A DNA stretch of 64,000 bases from Herbaspirillum huttiense (GTDB lineage: Bacteria > Pseudomonadota > Gammaproteobacteria > Burkholderiales > Burkholderiaceae_D). Below the pieces are notes generated by a model. The model did not search any database, was not told where the DNA came from, and was given only the letters and a program-made list of their open reading frames with translations. Positions 8,422 to 17,012 of this stretch are shown piece after piece; positions within the stretch are counted from its first letter, which is position 1, and each line of letters starts with the position of its first letter. Both the position numbers and the translations under genes were made by a program. The stretch covers positions 1,426,001 to 1,490,000 of the forward strand of contig NZ_CP037993.1 of assembly GCF_004367745.1 (NCBI RefSeq). Direction: 5' to 3'.

Positions 8422-8832
8422 GTGGATGAACAACAATTACTGAGCCAGTCCCTGCAGACCGACGAAGACGTGGTCCGCCTGCGCAAGGCGGTGCGCGACC
8501 ATCTCGTGCGGCTGGGGTTCTCGCTGGTGGAGCAGACCAAGATGGTCACGGCCGCCAGTGAACTGGCACGCAACACCCTGCGCTACGGCGGCGGCGGCGA
8601 AGCGCTGATCGAGGAACTGAACAATGGCAGCAAGCGCGGCTTGCGGCTGGTCTTTGCCGACCAGGGGCCGGGCATCGCCGACCTGACGCTGGCCCTCACC
8701 GATGGCTACACCACCGGGGGCGGCTTGGGGCTGGGCCTGTCGGGTGCCAAGCGGCTGGCCGACGAATTCGATATCGATACCGCGCCGGGCGCGGGAACCA
8801 AAGTCAGCATCATCAAATGGAAACCGTTCTGA
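8422..8832 (+). CDS. rsbT: Serine/threonine switch kinase RsbT
   Basis: A 136-residue GHKL-fold kinase starting at GTG 8422, with a GAGG element seven bases upstream. Visible boxes are the N-box ASELARNTLRYGG, the G1 box DQGPGI and the G2 box GGGLGLGLSGAKRLADEF. In the family, RsbT phosphorylates RsbR/RsbS and, once free, activates a downstream PP2C phosphatase or kinase. Its 3' end overlaps the next gene by 16 bp. No RsbU gene lies nearby, so its target may instead be one of the two histidine kinases encoded downstream; that is inference. Confidence 0.87.
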   Translation: MDEQQLLSQSLQTDEDVVRLRKAVRDHLVRLGFSLVEQTKMVTAASELARNTLRYGGGGEALIEELNNGSKRGLRLVFADQGPGIADLTLALTDGYTTGGGLGLGLSGAKRLADEFDIDTAPGAGTKVSIIKWKPF

Positions 8833-9866
8833 CCGCCTCGCGGACTGAGCTATGCGTGGCCGTCAGTGAAACCGTGGATGTCGCCGCCTCGCGCCGGGCA
8901 GCGGCCGACCTGGCACGGCAGCTGGGCTTCGCACAGGAGCCGGCGGCCCGGCTGGCTTTGGTCGTCACCGAGGCTGCCACCAACATTCTCAAACACGCTG
9001 GCCAGGGCGAGATCCTGCTGCGCACAATTCACGGACGTCACGCGGCCAGTGCCGCTGTACGCGGCATCGAGATGCTGGCCATCGACAGCGGCGCTGGCAT
9101 GCATGATGCCGACGCGGCGATGGCCGACGGCACCTCCACTGCCGGGACCTATGGTGTAGGGCTGGGGGCCATCCGTCGCCAGTCCGACCTGTTCGCGCTT
9201 TACACCTGGCCCGAGCGCGGCACCGTGCTGCGGTCCGTGGTGTGGGAAACGCCCGGCGCGCTTGAGCCATGGCAATGCGGCCTGGTCTGCCTGCCGCTGG
9301 CCGGTGAGCTGCAGTGTGGCGATGCCGGGTGGGCAGCCACCATCGATGATGGCGTGCTGCTCACGCTGGTAGACGGACTGGGGCATGGCGAGGCCGCAGC
9401 CGATGCGGCTGCGGCTGCGGTCGATACGCTGGCGGCGCTGGCGGTCAGCAGCCCTGGCCTGCCGCTGCCCGGATTGGCCATGCACCTGCATGCGGCCTTG
9501 CAGAGGACGCGCGGTGCGGCCTTGGCGATTGCGCGCATCGATGCGCATGCCGGCCAGGTGCAGTTCGTCGGCGTCGGCAATATTGCCTGTTGCACCAGCC
9601 TGGCGGGACAGCGTCGCCATCTGGTGTCCGTCAATGGAATCGTCGGCCACAACCTGCGCAAGGTGCAGGCCTTCGATACCGCCTGGCAGGACGAGATGCT
9701 GCTCATTCTGCATTCCGACGGGCTGACCAGCCGCTGGTCGCTGGATCCCTACCCGGGCCTGGAGCAGGCCCATCCGGCCCTGATTGCCGCCGTTCTCTAT
9801 CGAGACTGTTATCGTGGCCGTGATGATGTCAGCGTCATGGTCCTTCGCCGGGGAGAGACTCCATGA
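8817..9866 (+). CDS. RsbW-like ATPase fused to PP2C/SpoIIE-type phosphatase (RsbX-like)
   Basis: A 349-residue two-domain protein. Residues about 5-140 are a GHKL anti-sigma-kinase-like domain, with N-box LALVVTEAATNILKHAG, D-x-G-x-G in IDSGAGM, and GTYGVGLGAIRR. Residues about 165-345 are a PP2C-type phosphatase, with the metal-binding motif VDGLGHG, the HSDGLTSRW block and C-terminal RDDVSVMVLRR. In stressosome operons the RsbX phosphatase resets RsbR and RsbS. Fusion to a kinase-like domain puts opposing activities in one chain. It overlaps rsbT upstream and shares ATGA with the next gene. Confidence 0.8.
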   Translation: METVLTASRTELCVAVSETVDVAASRRAAADLARQLGFAQEPAARLALVVTEAATNILKHAGQGEILLRTIHGRHAASAAVRGIEMLAIDSGAGMHDADAAMADGTSTAGTYGVGLGAIRRQSDLFALYTWPERGTVLRSVVWETPGALEPWQCGLVCLPLAGELQCGDAGWAATIDDGVLLTLVDGLGHGEAAADAAAAAVDTLAALAVSSPGLPLPGLAMHLHAALQRTRGAALAIARIDAHAGQVQFVGVGNIACCTSLAGQRRHLVSVNGIVGHNLRKVQAFDTAWQDEMLLILHSDGLTSRWSLDPYPGLEQAHPALIAAVLYRDCYRGRDDVSVMVLRRGETP

Positions 9867-11671
9867 CGCAGCGTCTGCTCACCGTTTCCATTGGCAGCGA
9901 GATCGATGTGGTCGGCGCACGCCAGCGCGCTCGCCAGATCGCCGACCTGTGTGGCTTCGCTCAGCAGGATCAGGTCCGTATCGCCACCAGCATCTCTGAA
10001 CTGGCGCGCAACGCCTTTCGCTATGCCGGACGCGGCCAGGTGGAATTCGCCATCGAAGGCAGTACGGCGCCGCAGACCTTGCTCATGACAGTGCGCGACC
10101 AGGGTCCGGGGATCGAGGACCTGAGCCTGGTACTGTCCGGCCAATATCGCTCCAAGACGGGCATGGGCTTGGGTTTGCTGGGTGCACGCAAGCTCATGGA
10201 TGCGTTCGACATACAGACTGCGCCAGGACAGGGTACGACCGTGATACTGCGCAAGCTGCTGCCACCGGCGGCACGCCTGATCACGCCCCGCGTGGCCGGT
10301 GAGATCGGCTCGGCATTGGCGGCTGCACCGGCCGGACTGGCGCTGTTCGAGACGCAGCAACAGAATCAGGAATTGCTGGCCACCCTGGCCGAGTTGAAAG
10401 GCCGCCAGGAAGAATTGCTGCAGCTGACGCGTGAACTCGAAGATACCAACCGCGGTGTCGTGGCGCTCTATGCGGAACTGGATGAAAAGGCCGACCACCT
10501 GCGGCGTGCCGACGAGGCCAAGTCGCGCTTTCTGTCCAACATGAGTCACGAGTTCCGCACACCCCTGTCGTCCATTCGGGCGCTGGCCAAGCTCTTGCTG
10601 GATCGGGTTGATGGTGAACTGGGGACCGAGCAGGAGCGTCAGGTTCGCTACATCCTCGACGGTGCGGAGTCTCTCTCGGAACTGGTCAATGATCTGCTGG
10701 ATCTGGCCAAGATCGAGGCAGGCAAGGTCGAGATTCAACCCAGCCGCTTCCAGGTGGCCGATCTGTTCAGTGCATTGCGCGGCATGTTGCGCCCGCTGCT
10801 GGTCTCCGACAAGCTGCGCCTGAGTTTCGTGGCTCCGGAAAATTGCGAGATGATGACCGATGAGGGCAAGCTTTCGCAGATCCTGCGCAACTTCATTTCC
10901 AACGCCATCAAATTCACCGAGCAGGGCAGCATCACGGTGACTGCCGAGCTGTTGCCGCAAAACCTCGCAGTGCGCTTCTCGGTGAGCGACACCGGCATCG
11001 GCATTGCGCAGGAGCACATCGCCATCATCTTCGAAGAATTCACGCAGGTGGAAAATCATCTGCAGCGCCACGTCAAAGGCACTGGCCTGGGGCTGCCGCT
11101 GTGCCGTCAACTGGCCACGCTGCTGGGTGGGACGGTCGCGGTCAGCAGCAAGCAGGGGGAGGGGGCCACCTTCATGGCGGTGATTCCCGTTGTCCACGTG
11201 CGGGCGGATGAAGCTTCTTCCCGCTCGTCGACCACGTATGTGCAACTCCCCGACGCTGAACCGGGTCCAGCTACCCTGCCGGTACTCATCGTGGAAGACC
11301 GGCCCGAACTGCGCTTGCTGTATCAGCGTTACCTGATGCAGTCCGAATTCCGCATGATCGCGGCGGCCTCGGTGGTCGAGGCCGAGGCCCTGTGGCGGCA
11401 AGGAGAGCCTTGCGCTGTGGTGCTCGATATCCTTCTCGATGGCAAGGATACCTGGCACTGGCTGGTGCAGATCAAAAACGATCCGGTACGCTGCGACATA
11501 CCCGTCATCATCGCCTCCGATGTCGATGACAAAGGCAAGGCCATGGGATTGGGGGCCGACGCGTATTTCAAGAAGCCCATGGGGCGCGATGAACTGCTGG
11601 CAGCACTGCGGTCTCTGGTCAATTCGCCGCCGGCGCGAAACGAATCCGTCGCCGCTGCAGTCCACGACTGA
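9863..11671 (+). CDS. Hybrid histidine kinase with N-terminal RsbT-like ATPase domain, HisKA, HATPase_c and REC
   Basis: This 602-residue kinase holds two ATPase domains. Residues 1-135 closely mimic RsbT (SELARNAFRYAG, DQGPGIED, GMGLGLLGARKLMDAF). A coiled coil (about 150-220) leads to HisKA with H229 in NMSHEFRTPL. HATPase_c follows at about 335-455 (NFISNAIKFTEQG, DTGIGI, GTGLGLPL). A receiver domain at about 472-590 has D522 as phospho-acceptor (VVLDILLDGKD). It overlaps the phosphatase gene by ATGA. The RsbT-like domain suggests it docks on the RsbR/S stressosome and converts its state into His-Asp phosphorelay; this is inference. Confidence 0.82.
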   Translation: MTQRLLTVSIGSEIDVVGARQRARQIADLCGFAQQDQVRIATSISELARNAFRYAGRGQVEFAIEGSTAPQTLLMTVRDQGPGIEDLSLVLSGQYRSKTGMGLGLLGARKLMDAFDIQTAPGQGTTVILRKLLPPAARLITPRVAGEIGSALAAAPAGLALFETQQQNQELLATLAELKGRQEELLQLTRELEDTNRGVVALYAELDEKADHLRRADEAKSRFLSNMSHEFRTPLSSIRALAKLLLDRVDGELGTEQERQVRYILDGAESLSELVNDLLDLAKIEAGKVEIQPSRFQVADLFSALRGMLRPLLVSDKLRLSFVAPENCEMMTDEGKLSQILRNFISNAIKFTEQGSITVTAELLPQNLAVRFSVSDTGIGIAQEHIAIIFEEFTQVENHLQRHVKGTGLGLPLCRQLATLLGGTVAVSSKQGEGATFMAVIPVVHVRADEASSRSSTTYVQLPDAEPGPATLPVLIVEDRPELRLLYQRYLMQSEFRMIAAASVVEAEALWRQGEPCAVVLDILLDGKDTWHWLVQIKNDPVRCDIPVIIASDVDDKGKAMGLGADAYFKKPMGRDELLAALRSLVNSPPARNESVAAAVHD

Positions 11672-11673
11672 AG

Positions 11674-11695
11674 GGGCCTGCGACCGCGCAGGCCC
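11674..11695 (+). terminator. GC-rich hairpin between the two kinase genes
   Basis: A perfect 9-bp stem, GGGCCTGCG (11674-11682) and CGCAGGCCC (11687-11695), encloses the loop ACCG right behind the kinase stop codon. Only a weak TGTT follows, so it is either an inefficient terminator or an mRNA-stabilising hairpin that lowers expression of the last gene. Confidence 0.5.
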
Positions 11696-11712
11696 TGTTA
11701 TCCACGTTACCC

Positions 11713-13284
11713 ATGCATGCCATGAGCCATCCAGAACAACTGATCCTCAACGTCGACGATACCGATGCCGCCCGCTATGCGCGAACCCGCATCCTGACCA
11801 AGGCCGGGTTGCGCGTGGTCGAGGCGGCCAGCGGCGGCGAGGCGCTGGCAATGGCACGCGAACTCAAGCCGGCCCTGATCCTGCTGGACGTGAAACTGCC
11901 TGACATCCACGGCATGGAAGTCTGTGCACGGCTCAAAGCCGATCCCGCGACTTCGTTCATCCTGGTGCTGCAGACTTCGGCCTCGTACATCGGTGTGGCC
12001 GACAAGATCCGCGCCCTGGAAGGCGGGGCCGACAATTATCTGTTTGAACCGATAGAGCCGGCCGAGTTGGTGGCCAATGTGCAGGCGCTGTTGCGCCTGG
12101 CCAAGGTGGAACATGAATTGCGCGAGATCGACCGCCGCAAGGACGAATTCCTGGCGATTCTGGCGCATGAATTGCGCAACCCGCTGGTGCCGATGCGCAA
12201 TGCCGTGGGCATCCTCAACACGCGCGCACCGCAGGCCCCTGAGTGGGAATTGCGCGCACGCAATACCATTTCCCATCACCTGGACCACATGGTGCGGCTG
12301 GTCGACGATCTGCTGGACGTGTCGCGCCTGTCGCACAACAAGCTGGCGCTGCAGTTGCACCCGATTCTGATGGCGGAAGTGATCCAGCATGCCGTCGAAT
12401 CGACCCAGCAGATGATGGAGCGCAAGCACCAGTCATTGCTGCTGGACATCGCCGATCCGTTGCTGGCGGTGCAGGGCGATGAAGTGCGGCTGGCCCAGGT
12501 ACTCATCAACCTCTTGCACAATGCCGCCAAATTCAGTCCGGACGGTGCCGGAATCTTCCTTGGCGCGCGCAGCGAGGCCGGTCAGGTGGTGCTGACGGTA
12601 CGCGATGAAGGCATTGGGATTGCCGCCGAACGGCTGGGCGACATCTTCGGCATGTTTGCCCAGGCCAATGCACTTGGCCATGATCGCCAGGATGGCCTCG
12701 GCATCGGCTTGTCGCTGGCGCGCAGCCTGGTGGAATTGCATGGCGGGACCTTGACCGCGTACAGCGCCGGCATCGGTCACGGCAGCCTCTTCACGGTGGC
12801 CTTGCCGCAGCTGGCACCTGGCCTGCCGGAGGTCCCGGAGAAGGCAGCGCCGACCCTGGCCGAACTGGCGGCCGGCATCCCGCAGACCGGCAAGCGCGTG
12901 CTGGTGGTGGACGACAACAGGGACATCGCCGACACCATGAAGGAGCTCATGGAGTTGCTGGGGCATGAAGTGGAGGTGGCCTACAGCGGCACGCGCGCCA
13001 TCGCACGTGCGCAGGAATGGATTCCCGACGCCGTGCTGCTGGACATCGGATTGAAGGACATGACCGGTCACGACCTGATCCGCGCTCTGCGCACGGAACC
13101 GGTCACACAAGGCATCTACCTGCTGGCCTGCTCCGGTTTCAGCGGCGAAGACGACAAGCGCACCGCCTTTGAGGCGGGTGTCGATGACTATCTGGTCAAG
13201 CCGGTCGACATCGATACCTTGGCGCGGCTCGAACTGCGCCGCGCCACACCGCCGGCCGACTCGGCCAGCGTCGCGGGCCTCTGA
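11713..13284 (+). CDS. Hybrid kinase REC-HisKA-HATPase-REC
   Basis: A 523-residue cytosolic protein with no membrane segment. REC1 at about 10-125 has D59 in LILLDVKLPD. HisKA has H152 in FLAILAHELRNPL. HATPase_c at about 245-360 has LINLLHNAAKFS, DEGIGI and GLGIGLSLA. REC2 at about 394-515 has D444 in VLLDIGLKDMTG. An in-frame ATG at 11722 is an alternative start. It lies 41 bp behind the previous kinase and probably continues the stressosome operon. The architecture is that of a phosphorelay intermediate. The final output, a histidine phosphotransferase or DNA-binding regulator, is not encoded in the module. Confidence 0.83.
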   Translation: MHAMSHPEQLILNVDDTDAARYARTRILTKAGLRVVEAASGGEALAMARELKPALILLDVKLPDIHGMEVCARLKADPATSFILVLQTSASYIGVADKIRALEGGADNYLFEPIEPAELVANVQALLRLAKVEHELREIDRRKDEFLAILAHELRNPLVPMRNAVGILNTRAPQAPEWELRARNTISHHLDHMVRLVDDLLDVSRLSHNKLALQLHPILMAEVIQHAVESTQQMMERKHQSLLLDIADPLLAVQGDEVRLAQVLINLLHNAAKFSPDGAGIFLGARSEAGQVVLTVRDEGIGIAAERLGDIFGMFAQANALGHDRQDGLGIGLSLARSLVELHGGTLTAYSAGIGHGSLFTVALPQLAPGLPEVPEKAAPTLAELAAGIPQTGKRVLVVDDNRDIADTMKELMELLGHEVEVAYSGTRAIARAQEWIPDAVLLDIGLKDMTGHDLIRALRTEPVTQGIYLLACSGFSGEDDKRTAFEAGVDDYLVKPVDIDTLARLELRRATPPADSASVAGL

Positions 13285-13294
13285 CCCGCCAGTT

Positions 13295-14080
13295 TCAGGC
13301 CGCTTCGGTCAGGAACTGCACCACTGCCTGCGTGAAGGCGCGTGGCTGTTGCTGGTTGGAGATGTGGGCCGCATCAAATTCCACATACAGCGCACCCGGA
13401 ATGGTGGCACGCATGAACTGCGCATCGGCCGGTGGCGTCGGCACGTCGCCGCTGCCGGCAATCACCAGCGTGGGCGCGCGGATGCCCGCAATCGCTTCCC
13501 GCAGATCATTGTCGCGCACCGCTGCGCAAGCGCCTGCATAGCCCTCCGCCGGCGTGGCCAGCAGCATGGCCGTCAATGCCTGCACTTGCTCCGGATGCTG
13601 TTCGGCATACTCGGGCGTGAGCCAGCGTGAAACGACCGCAGCGGCAATGGCCGACAGGCCATCACGCTGCACGGTCTCGATGCGGCTGTTCCAGGCCTCG
13701 GGCGTGCCGATCTTGGCACCGGTATTGCAGAGGATGAGCTTGGCTACGCGGTCCGGATGATGCACCGCCAGCCACATGAAGGTGCTGCCGCCCATGGAGA
13801 GACCGCAGAAATGCGCTTGCTTGATGTCGAGCTGGTCGAGCAGGGCGATGACGTCGCTGCCGAGCTGGGCAATCGTGTAAGGACCGGGCGTGACCTCGGA
13901 CTGGCCGTGGCCGCGCGTGTCATAACGCAGTACGCGGAAGTGCTTGCTCAGTTCGGGAATCTGCGGATCCCACATCGCCAGCGAGGTCCCCAGCGAGTTG
14001 GACAGCACCAGCACCGGCAAGGCTGCGTCGCCGTCGAGCTGGTAATGCAGTTTGATTCCGTTCAGGGTTGCAAAGGGCAT
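13295..14080 (-). CDS. pcaD: 3-oxoadipate enol-lactonase
   Basis: A 261-residue alpha/beta-hydrolase that hydrolyses 3-oxoadipate enol-lactone to 3-oxoadipate, the step after CatC in the ortho pathway. The nucleophile elbow is GLSMGG with S95. The acid lies in the AGSGDVPTPP loop (about residue 212) and the histidine in DAAHISN (about 240). The oxyanion segment SNSLGTSLAMW and the RYDTRGHG strand are typical of PcaD. The start at 14080 is chosen because AAGGAT precedes it at good spacing; an upstream in-frame extension lacks support. It lies 77 bp behind catC on the same strand, probably one operon. It is convergent with the stressosome module. Confidence 0.9.
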   Translation of the reverse strand: MPFATLNGIKLHYQLDGDAALPVLVLSNSLGTSLAMWDPQIPELSKHFRVLRYDTRGHGQSEVTPGPYTIAQLGSDVIALLDQLDIKQAHFCGLSMGGSTFMWLAVHHPDRVAKLILCNTGAKIGTPEAWNSRIETVQRDGLSAIAAAVVSRWLTPEYAEQHPEQVQALTAMLLATPAEGYAGACAAVRDNDLREAIAGIRAPTLVIAGSGDVPTPPADAQFMRATIPGALYVEFDAAHISNQQQPRAFTQAVVQFLTEAA

Positions 14081-14157
14081 GAGTAAATCCTTGGCCCGCG
14101 CCACCGGGCGGTGGTGACGGGCGTGTGTGAATCAAAAAGCGTCAGAGGCGCCGCGAA

Positions 14158-14445
14158 TCAGCCAATCTGCGCGATGGCCGAGGGATGCTGGGTCAGCGGA
14201 GTGACCGAAATGGTCATGAAGGGATAGAGCGGCAGGGCCGACAGGATGTTGTGCAGCTCATCATTGCCGGAGACGTTGAAGATGCTCACGTTGGCATACT
14301 GCCCGACCACGCGCCACAGGTCGCGCCACTTGCCTTCGCGCTGCAGCTTCTGCGACATCTCCTTCTCGTCCTTCTTCAACTGATCGGCCACGGCCTTGTC
14401 GAGCGTGGCGGGAATGTTGACCTGCATTTGAACCATGAACAGCAT
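14158..14445 (-). CDS. catC: Muconolactone delta-isomerase
   Basis: At 95 residues it has exactly the usual size of CatC, the small cytosolic enzyme that isomerises muconolactone to 3-oxoadipate enol-lactone. It begins MLFMVQMQVNIP and contains EGKWRDLWRVVGQYANVSIF and LPLYPFMTISVTPL, the typical CatC core with the conserved E-G-x-W...R-x-W-R-x-x-G segment. It is transcribed away from catR and ahead of pcaD. A palindromic operator (14532-14548) sits about 90 bp upstream. Confidence 0.93.
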   Translation of the reverse strand: MLFMVQMQVNIPATLDKAVADQLKKDEKEMSQKLQREGKWRDLWRVVGQYANVSIFNVSGNDELHNILSALPLYPFMTISVTPLTQHPSAIAQIG

Positions 14446-14531
14446 GATGTGTGCTCCGTTGTCGTTATGGGTGGAATGTCCTGCAGCGCGCGCCTGGGTC
14501 GCGATGTTGAACGCGTGGCGCGATAGGGTGA

Positions 14532-14548
14532 TGTTCGATAAACGAACA
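14532..14548. promoter_or_regulatory. Candidate IclR-family (PcaR/PcaU-like) operator upstream of catC
   Basis: A perfect 6-bp dyad, TGTTCG-ATAAA-CGAACA, lies in the catC leader. It closely resembles the GTTCGATAATCGCAC-type site known for the IclR-family regulator PcaR, an activator of ortho-pathway genes. A second partial copy (TTCGCACAAACGAG, from about 14560) follows. This suggests that catC and pcaD respond to 3-oxoadipate through an IclR regulator encoded outside the window, separately from CatR control of catB and catA. Confidence 0.55.
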
Positions 14549-14671
14549 TAAATCCTTTATTCGCACAAACGAGTGTAGGCGTCCGTGCGGGCAACTGTCA
14601 ACTTGGGCGGACGGTTTGCTGCACGTCAACTGCGCGCAGGATGAGCGCTGGGGGCGCATCGTGATGGCCTC

Positions 14672-15625
14672 TCACTCGCGCCGTTCGGGATTCGGAAAAC
14701 CGGTCGCCGGGAAGGAACTGGTCTCGATATCCAGCCAGGCCGGGCGTTCGGCATACATGTCGGCCACCAGTTGCTTGATGGCCTCGATGTACCAGGCATT
14801 GTCGTTGATGCGATGCGTGAGGATGATGGGGGAGGTCGCGCGCGGATCGTCGATGAGCCGGTAATGCAGGTCATTGCGCAGCCGCGCCGAGGCCGGGATC
14901 AGGCACAGTCCGGATTCGGCCGCCACCAGGCCCAGCGCGGTCTGGATCTCGCGCACCTCGTGCACTTCAGCCGGGTGGATGTCCTGGTCATTGAGCAGGC
15001 TCAGGATGTGGTCGGCGAAACTGGGACGCGGCTCCTTGGGATAGACGATCAGCTTCTGTCCATGCACTTCCTTGAGGCTCACGCGCTGATGGCTGGCGGC
15101 CAGCGGGAAAGAGGGCGGGATCGCCAGCACCAGTTTTTCTTCGCGCAGGACGATGCGCGCCACCGTCGCATCATTGCTGCGGATGCGCCCGAAACCGACA
15201 TCGATGCGCCCCGACTTGAGGGCGGCGAACTGCTGCATCGAGGTCAGCTCCAGCAACTGGATGTCCACCTCCGGATAGTGCTGGCGCAGCTTGCGCACCA
15301 GCACCGGCAGGCCGCCATAGAGCGTGGAGGCGACGAAGCCGATGGACAGCGTCTGGCGCTGGTTCAGGCCGATCTGCTGGGTGGCGTTCTTCAACTGCTC
15401 CAGCCGGTTGAGGATCTGCAGCGCCTGCTCGTAGAACACCCGGCCGGCTTCGGTCAGGCGCAGCGGTCGGCTGTTGCGCAGGATCAGCTGCACGCCCAGT
15501 TCTTCTTCCAGCAGCTGGATCTGGCGCGACAGTGGCGGCTGCGCAATGTGCAGCTGTTCCGAGGCGCGTGTGAAGTTGCGCGTATTGGCCACGGCCACGA
15601 AGTATTTCAGTTGTCTGATGTCCAT
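14672..15625 (-). CDS. catR: LysR-type regulator of catechol genes (CatR/BenM type)
   Basis: A 317-residue LysR protein. The N-terminal winged helix-turn-helix (residues 1-60: MDIRQLKYFVAVANTRNFTRASEQLHIAQPPLSRQIQLLE) is typical of the CatR/CatM/BenM group. The effector domain spans about 90-300. These regulators use cis,cis-muconate, and in BenM also benzoate, as inducer. It is divergent from catB with a short shared promoter region, the classical arrangement. CatR and BenM cannot be told apart from sequence alone; position beside catB favours CatR, while the adjacent ben operon could also be a target. Confidence 0.88.
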   Translation of the reverse strand: MDIRQLKYFVAVANTRNFTRASEQLHIAQPPLSRQIQLLEEELGVQLILRNSRPLRLTEAGRVFYEQALQILNRLEQLKNATQQIGLNQRQTLSIGFVASTLYGGLPVLVRKLRQHYPEVDIQLLELTSMQQFAALKSGRIDVGFGRIRSNDATVARIVLREEKLVLAIPPSFPLAASHQRVSLKEVHGQKLIVYPKEPRPSFADHILSLLNDQDIHPAEVHEVREIQTALGLVAAESGLCLIPASARLRNDLHYRLIDDPRATSPIILTHRINDNAWYIEAIKQLVADMYAERPAWLDIETSSFPATGFPNPERRE

Positions 15626-15674
15626 GGCCGAAAATCATATCTCACAGAAACTAATGATGTCTAATCCTTTGATT

Positions 15675-15694
15675 TTTATAGGAGCCTTTATAAA
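15675..15694. promoter_or_regulatory. AT-rich dyad in the catR-catB intergenic region, candidate CatR site
   Basis: The inverted repeat TTTATA (15675-15680) / TATAAA (15689-15694), with an 8-bp spacer, lies between divergent catR and catB. It has the general look of the ATAC-N7-GTAT sites of CatM/BenM, although the outer bases differ. The region around it (15655-15710) is conspicuously AT-rich and must contain the catB promoter, which argues against a catB start as early as 15710. Confidence 0.4.
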
Positions 15695-15760
15695 CTATAT
15701 AAAAAAGGTATGAAACTAGACGAATTTGGTGTTGGCAATGGCAGGGCTTCCGGGTGTTCA

Positions 15761-16963
15761 ATGCAGTCCATGGATACCCCACAACACCTTCACGCTGCGG
15801 CCCCGGCCCTGATCGACCGGGTCGAGACCTTCCTGGTCGATCTGCCGACCATCCGTCCCCATCAATTGTCGATGGCGACGATGAACGGGCAGACCCTGAT
15901 GCTGGTGCGCCTGTACTGCTCCGACGGCACGGTCGGCGTGGGCGAGGGCACCACCATCGGTGGCCTGGCCTACGGCGCCGAATCGCCCGAGGGCATGAAG
16001 CTGGCCATCGATACCTACTTCGCGCCGCTGCTGCTGGGCGCCGATGCCAGCCTGATCCCGGCCATCATGGCGCGCCTGAACAAGGCCATCCAGGACAACC
16101 GTTTCGCCAAGTGCGCCATCGAGACGGCGCTCTTCGATGCCCTGGGCCAGCGCACCGGCCTGCCGGTCTCGCAGCTGCTCGGCGGCCGCGCCCGCGAAAG
16201 CCTGCCGATCGCCTGGACCCTGGCCTCGGGCGACACCGCCAAGGACATCGACGAAGCCGAGCGCATGCTGGCCGCGCGCCGCCACAAGATTTTCAAGCTC
16301 AAGATCGGCCGCCGCGAAGTCGAGGCCGACGTCGCCCACGTGGCCGCCATCAAGAAGGCCCTCGGTGATCGCGGCTCGGTGCGGGTGGATGTGAACATGG
16401 CCTGGAGCGAACTGGAAGCCCAGCGCGGGCTGGCTGGCCTGGTCGATGCCGGCTGCGAACTGGTGGAGCAGCCGGTGGCCTCGGCCCCGGCGCTGGCCCG
16501 CTTGAAGGGCAAGCACGCCATCGCCATCATGGCCGATGAGTCGCTGACCGGCCCGGCCTCGGCCTTTGCGCTGGCGCGCATCGGCGGTGCGGATGTGTTT
16601 GCGATCAAGATCGAACAATCGGGTGGCCTGCGCGCCGCCCAGCAGGTGGCCGCCATCGGCGACGCGGCCGGCATCGAGCTCTACGGCGGCACCATGCTCG
16701 AAGGCGCCATCGGCACCATCGCCTCGGCTCATGCCTTCGCCACCTTCCGTGAATTGCAGTGGGGGACTGAGTTGTTCGGTCCGCTGCTGCTGACCGAAGA
16801 AATTCTGGCCGAGCCTTTGCAATACCAGGATTTCCAGTTGGCCATACCCAACCGCCCCGGCCTGGGCATCGTGCTCGATGAGGAGCGTGTGCAATACTTC
16901 CGGCGCGACCGCAAGCAAGGGGCGACAGTGACAGCAGCGAGGCCGGCCACACTGGCCGGATAA
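15761..16963 (+). CDS. catB: Muconate cycloisomerase
   Basis: This enolase-superfamily enzyme converts cis,cis-muconate to muconolactone. The N-terminal capping domain begins at IDRVETFLVDLPTIRPHQLSM. The barrel contains the base region FKLKIGR with its K-x-K motif, the metal ligands in VRVDVN, LVEQPV and ADES, and the general-base region FAIKIEQSGG. The frame is open from ATG 15710, but its first 17 residues are unlike CatB and overlap the promoter. ATG 15761, preceded by GGGTG, is preferred; ATG 15770 is also possible. It is divergent from catR and 49 bp before catA. Confidence 0.92.
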   Translation: MQSMDTPQHLHAAAPALIDRVETFLVDLPTIRPHQLSMATMNGQTLMLVRLYCSDGTVGVGEGTTIGGLAYGAESPEGMKLAIDTYFAPLLLGADASLIPAIMARLNKAIQDNRFAKCAIETALFDALGQRTGLPVSQLLGGRARESLPIAWTLASGDTAKDIDEAERMLAARRHKIFKLKIGRREVEADVAHVAAIKKALGDRGSVRVDVNMAWSELEAQRGLAGLVDAGCELVEQPVASAPALARLKGKHAIAIMADESLTGPASAFALARIGGADVFAIKIEQSGGLRAAQQVAAIGDAAGIELYGGTMLEGAIGTIASAHAFATFRELQWGTELFGPLLLTEEILAEPLQYQDFQLAIPNRPGLGIVLDEERVQYFRRDRKQGATVTAARPATLAG

Positions 16964-17012
16964 AACAAGAAAACGCACTTCCCCAATCAACAAATCCAAA
17001 AGGAGACTCAAC

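Noticed and set aside
15710..15760. Early catB start at ATG 15710
   Set aside because: The added residues do not resemble muconate cycloisomerases and the region is AT-rich promoter DNA containing the candidate CatR dyad.
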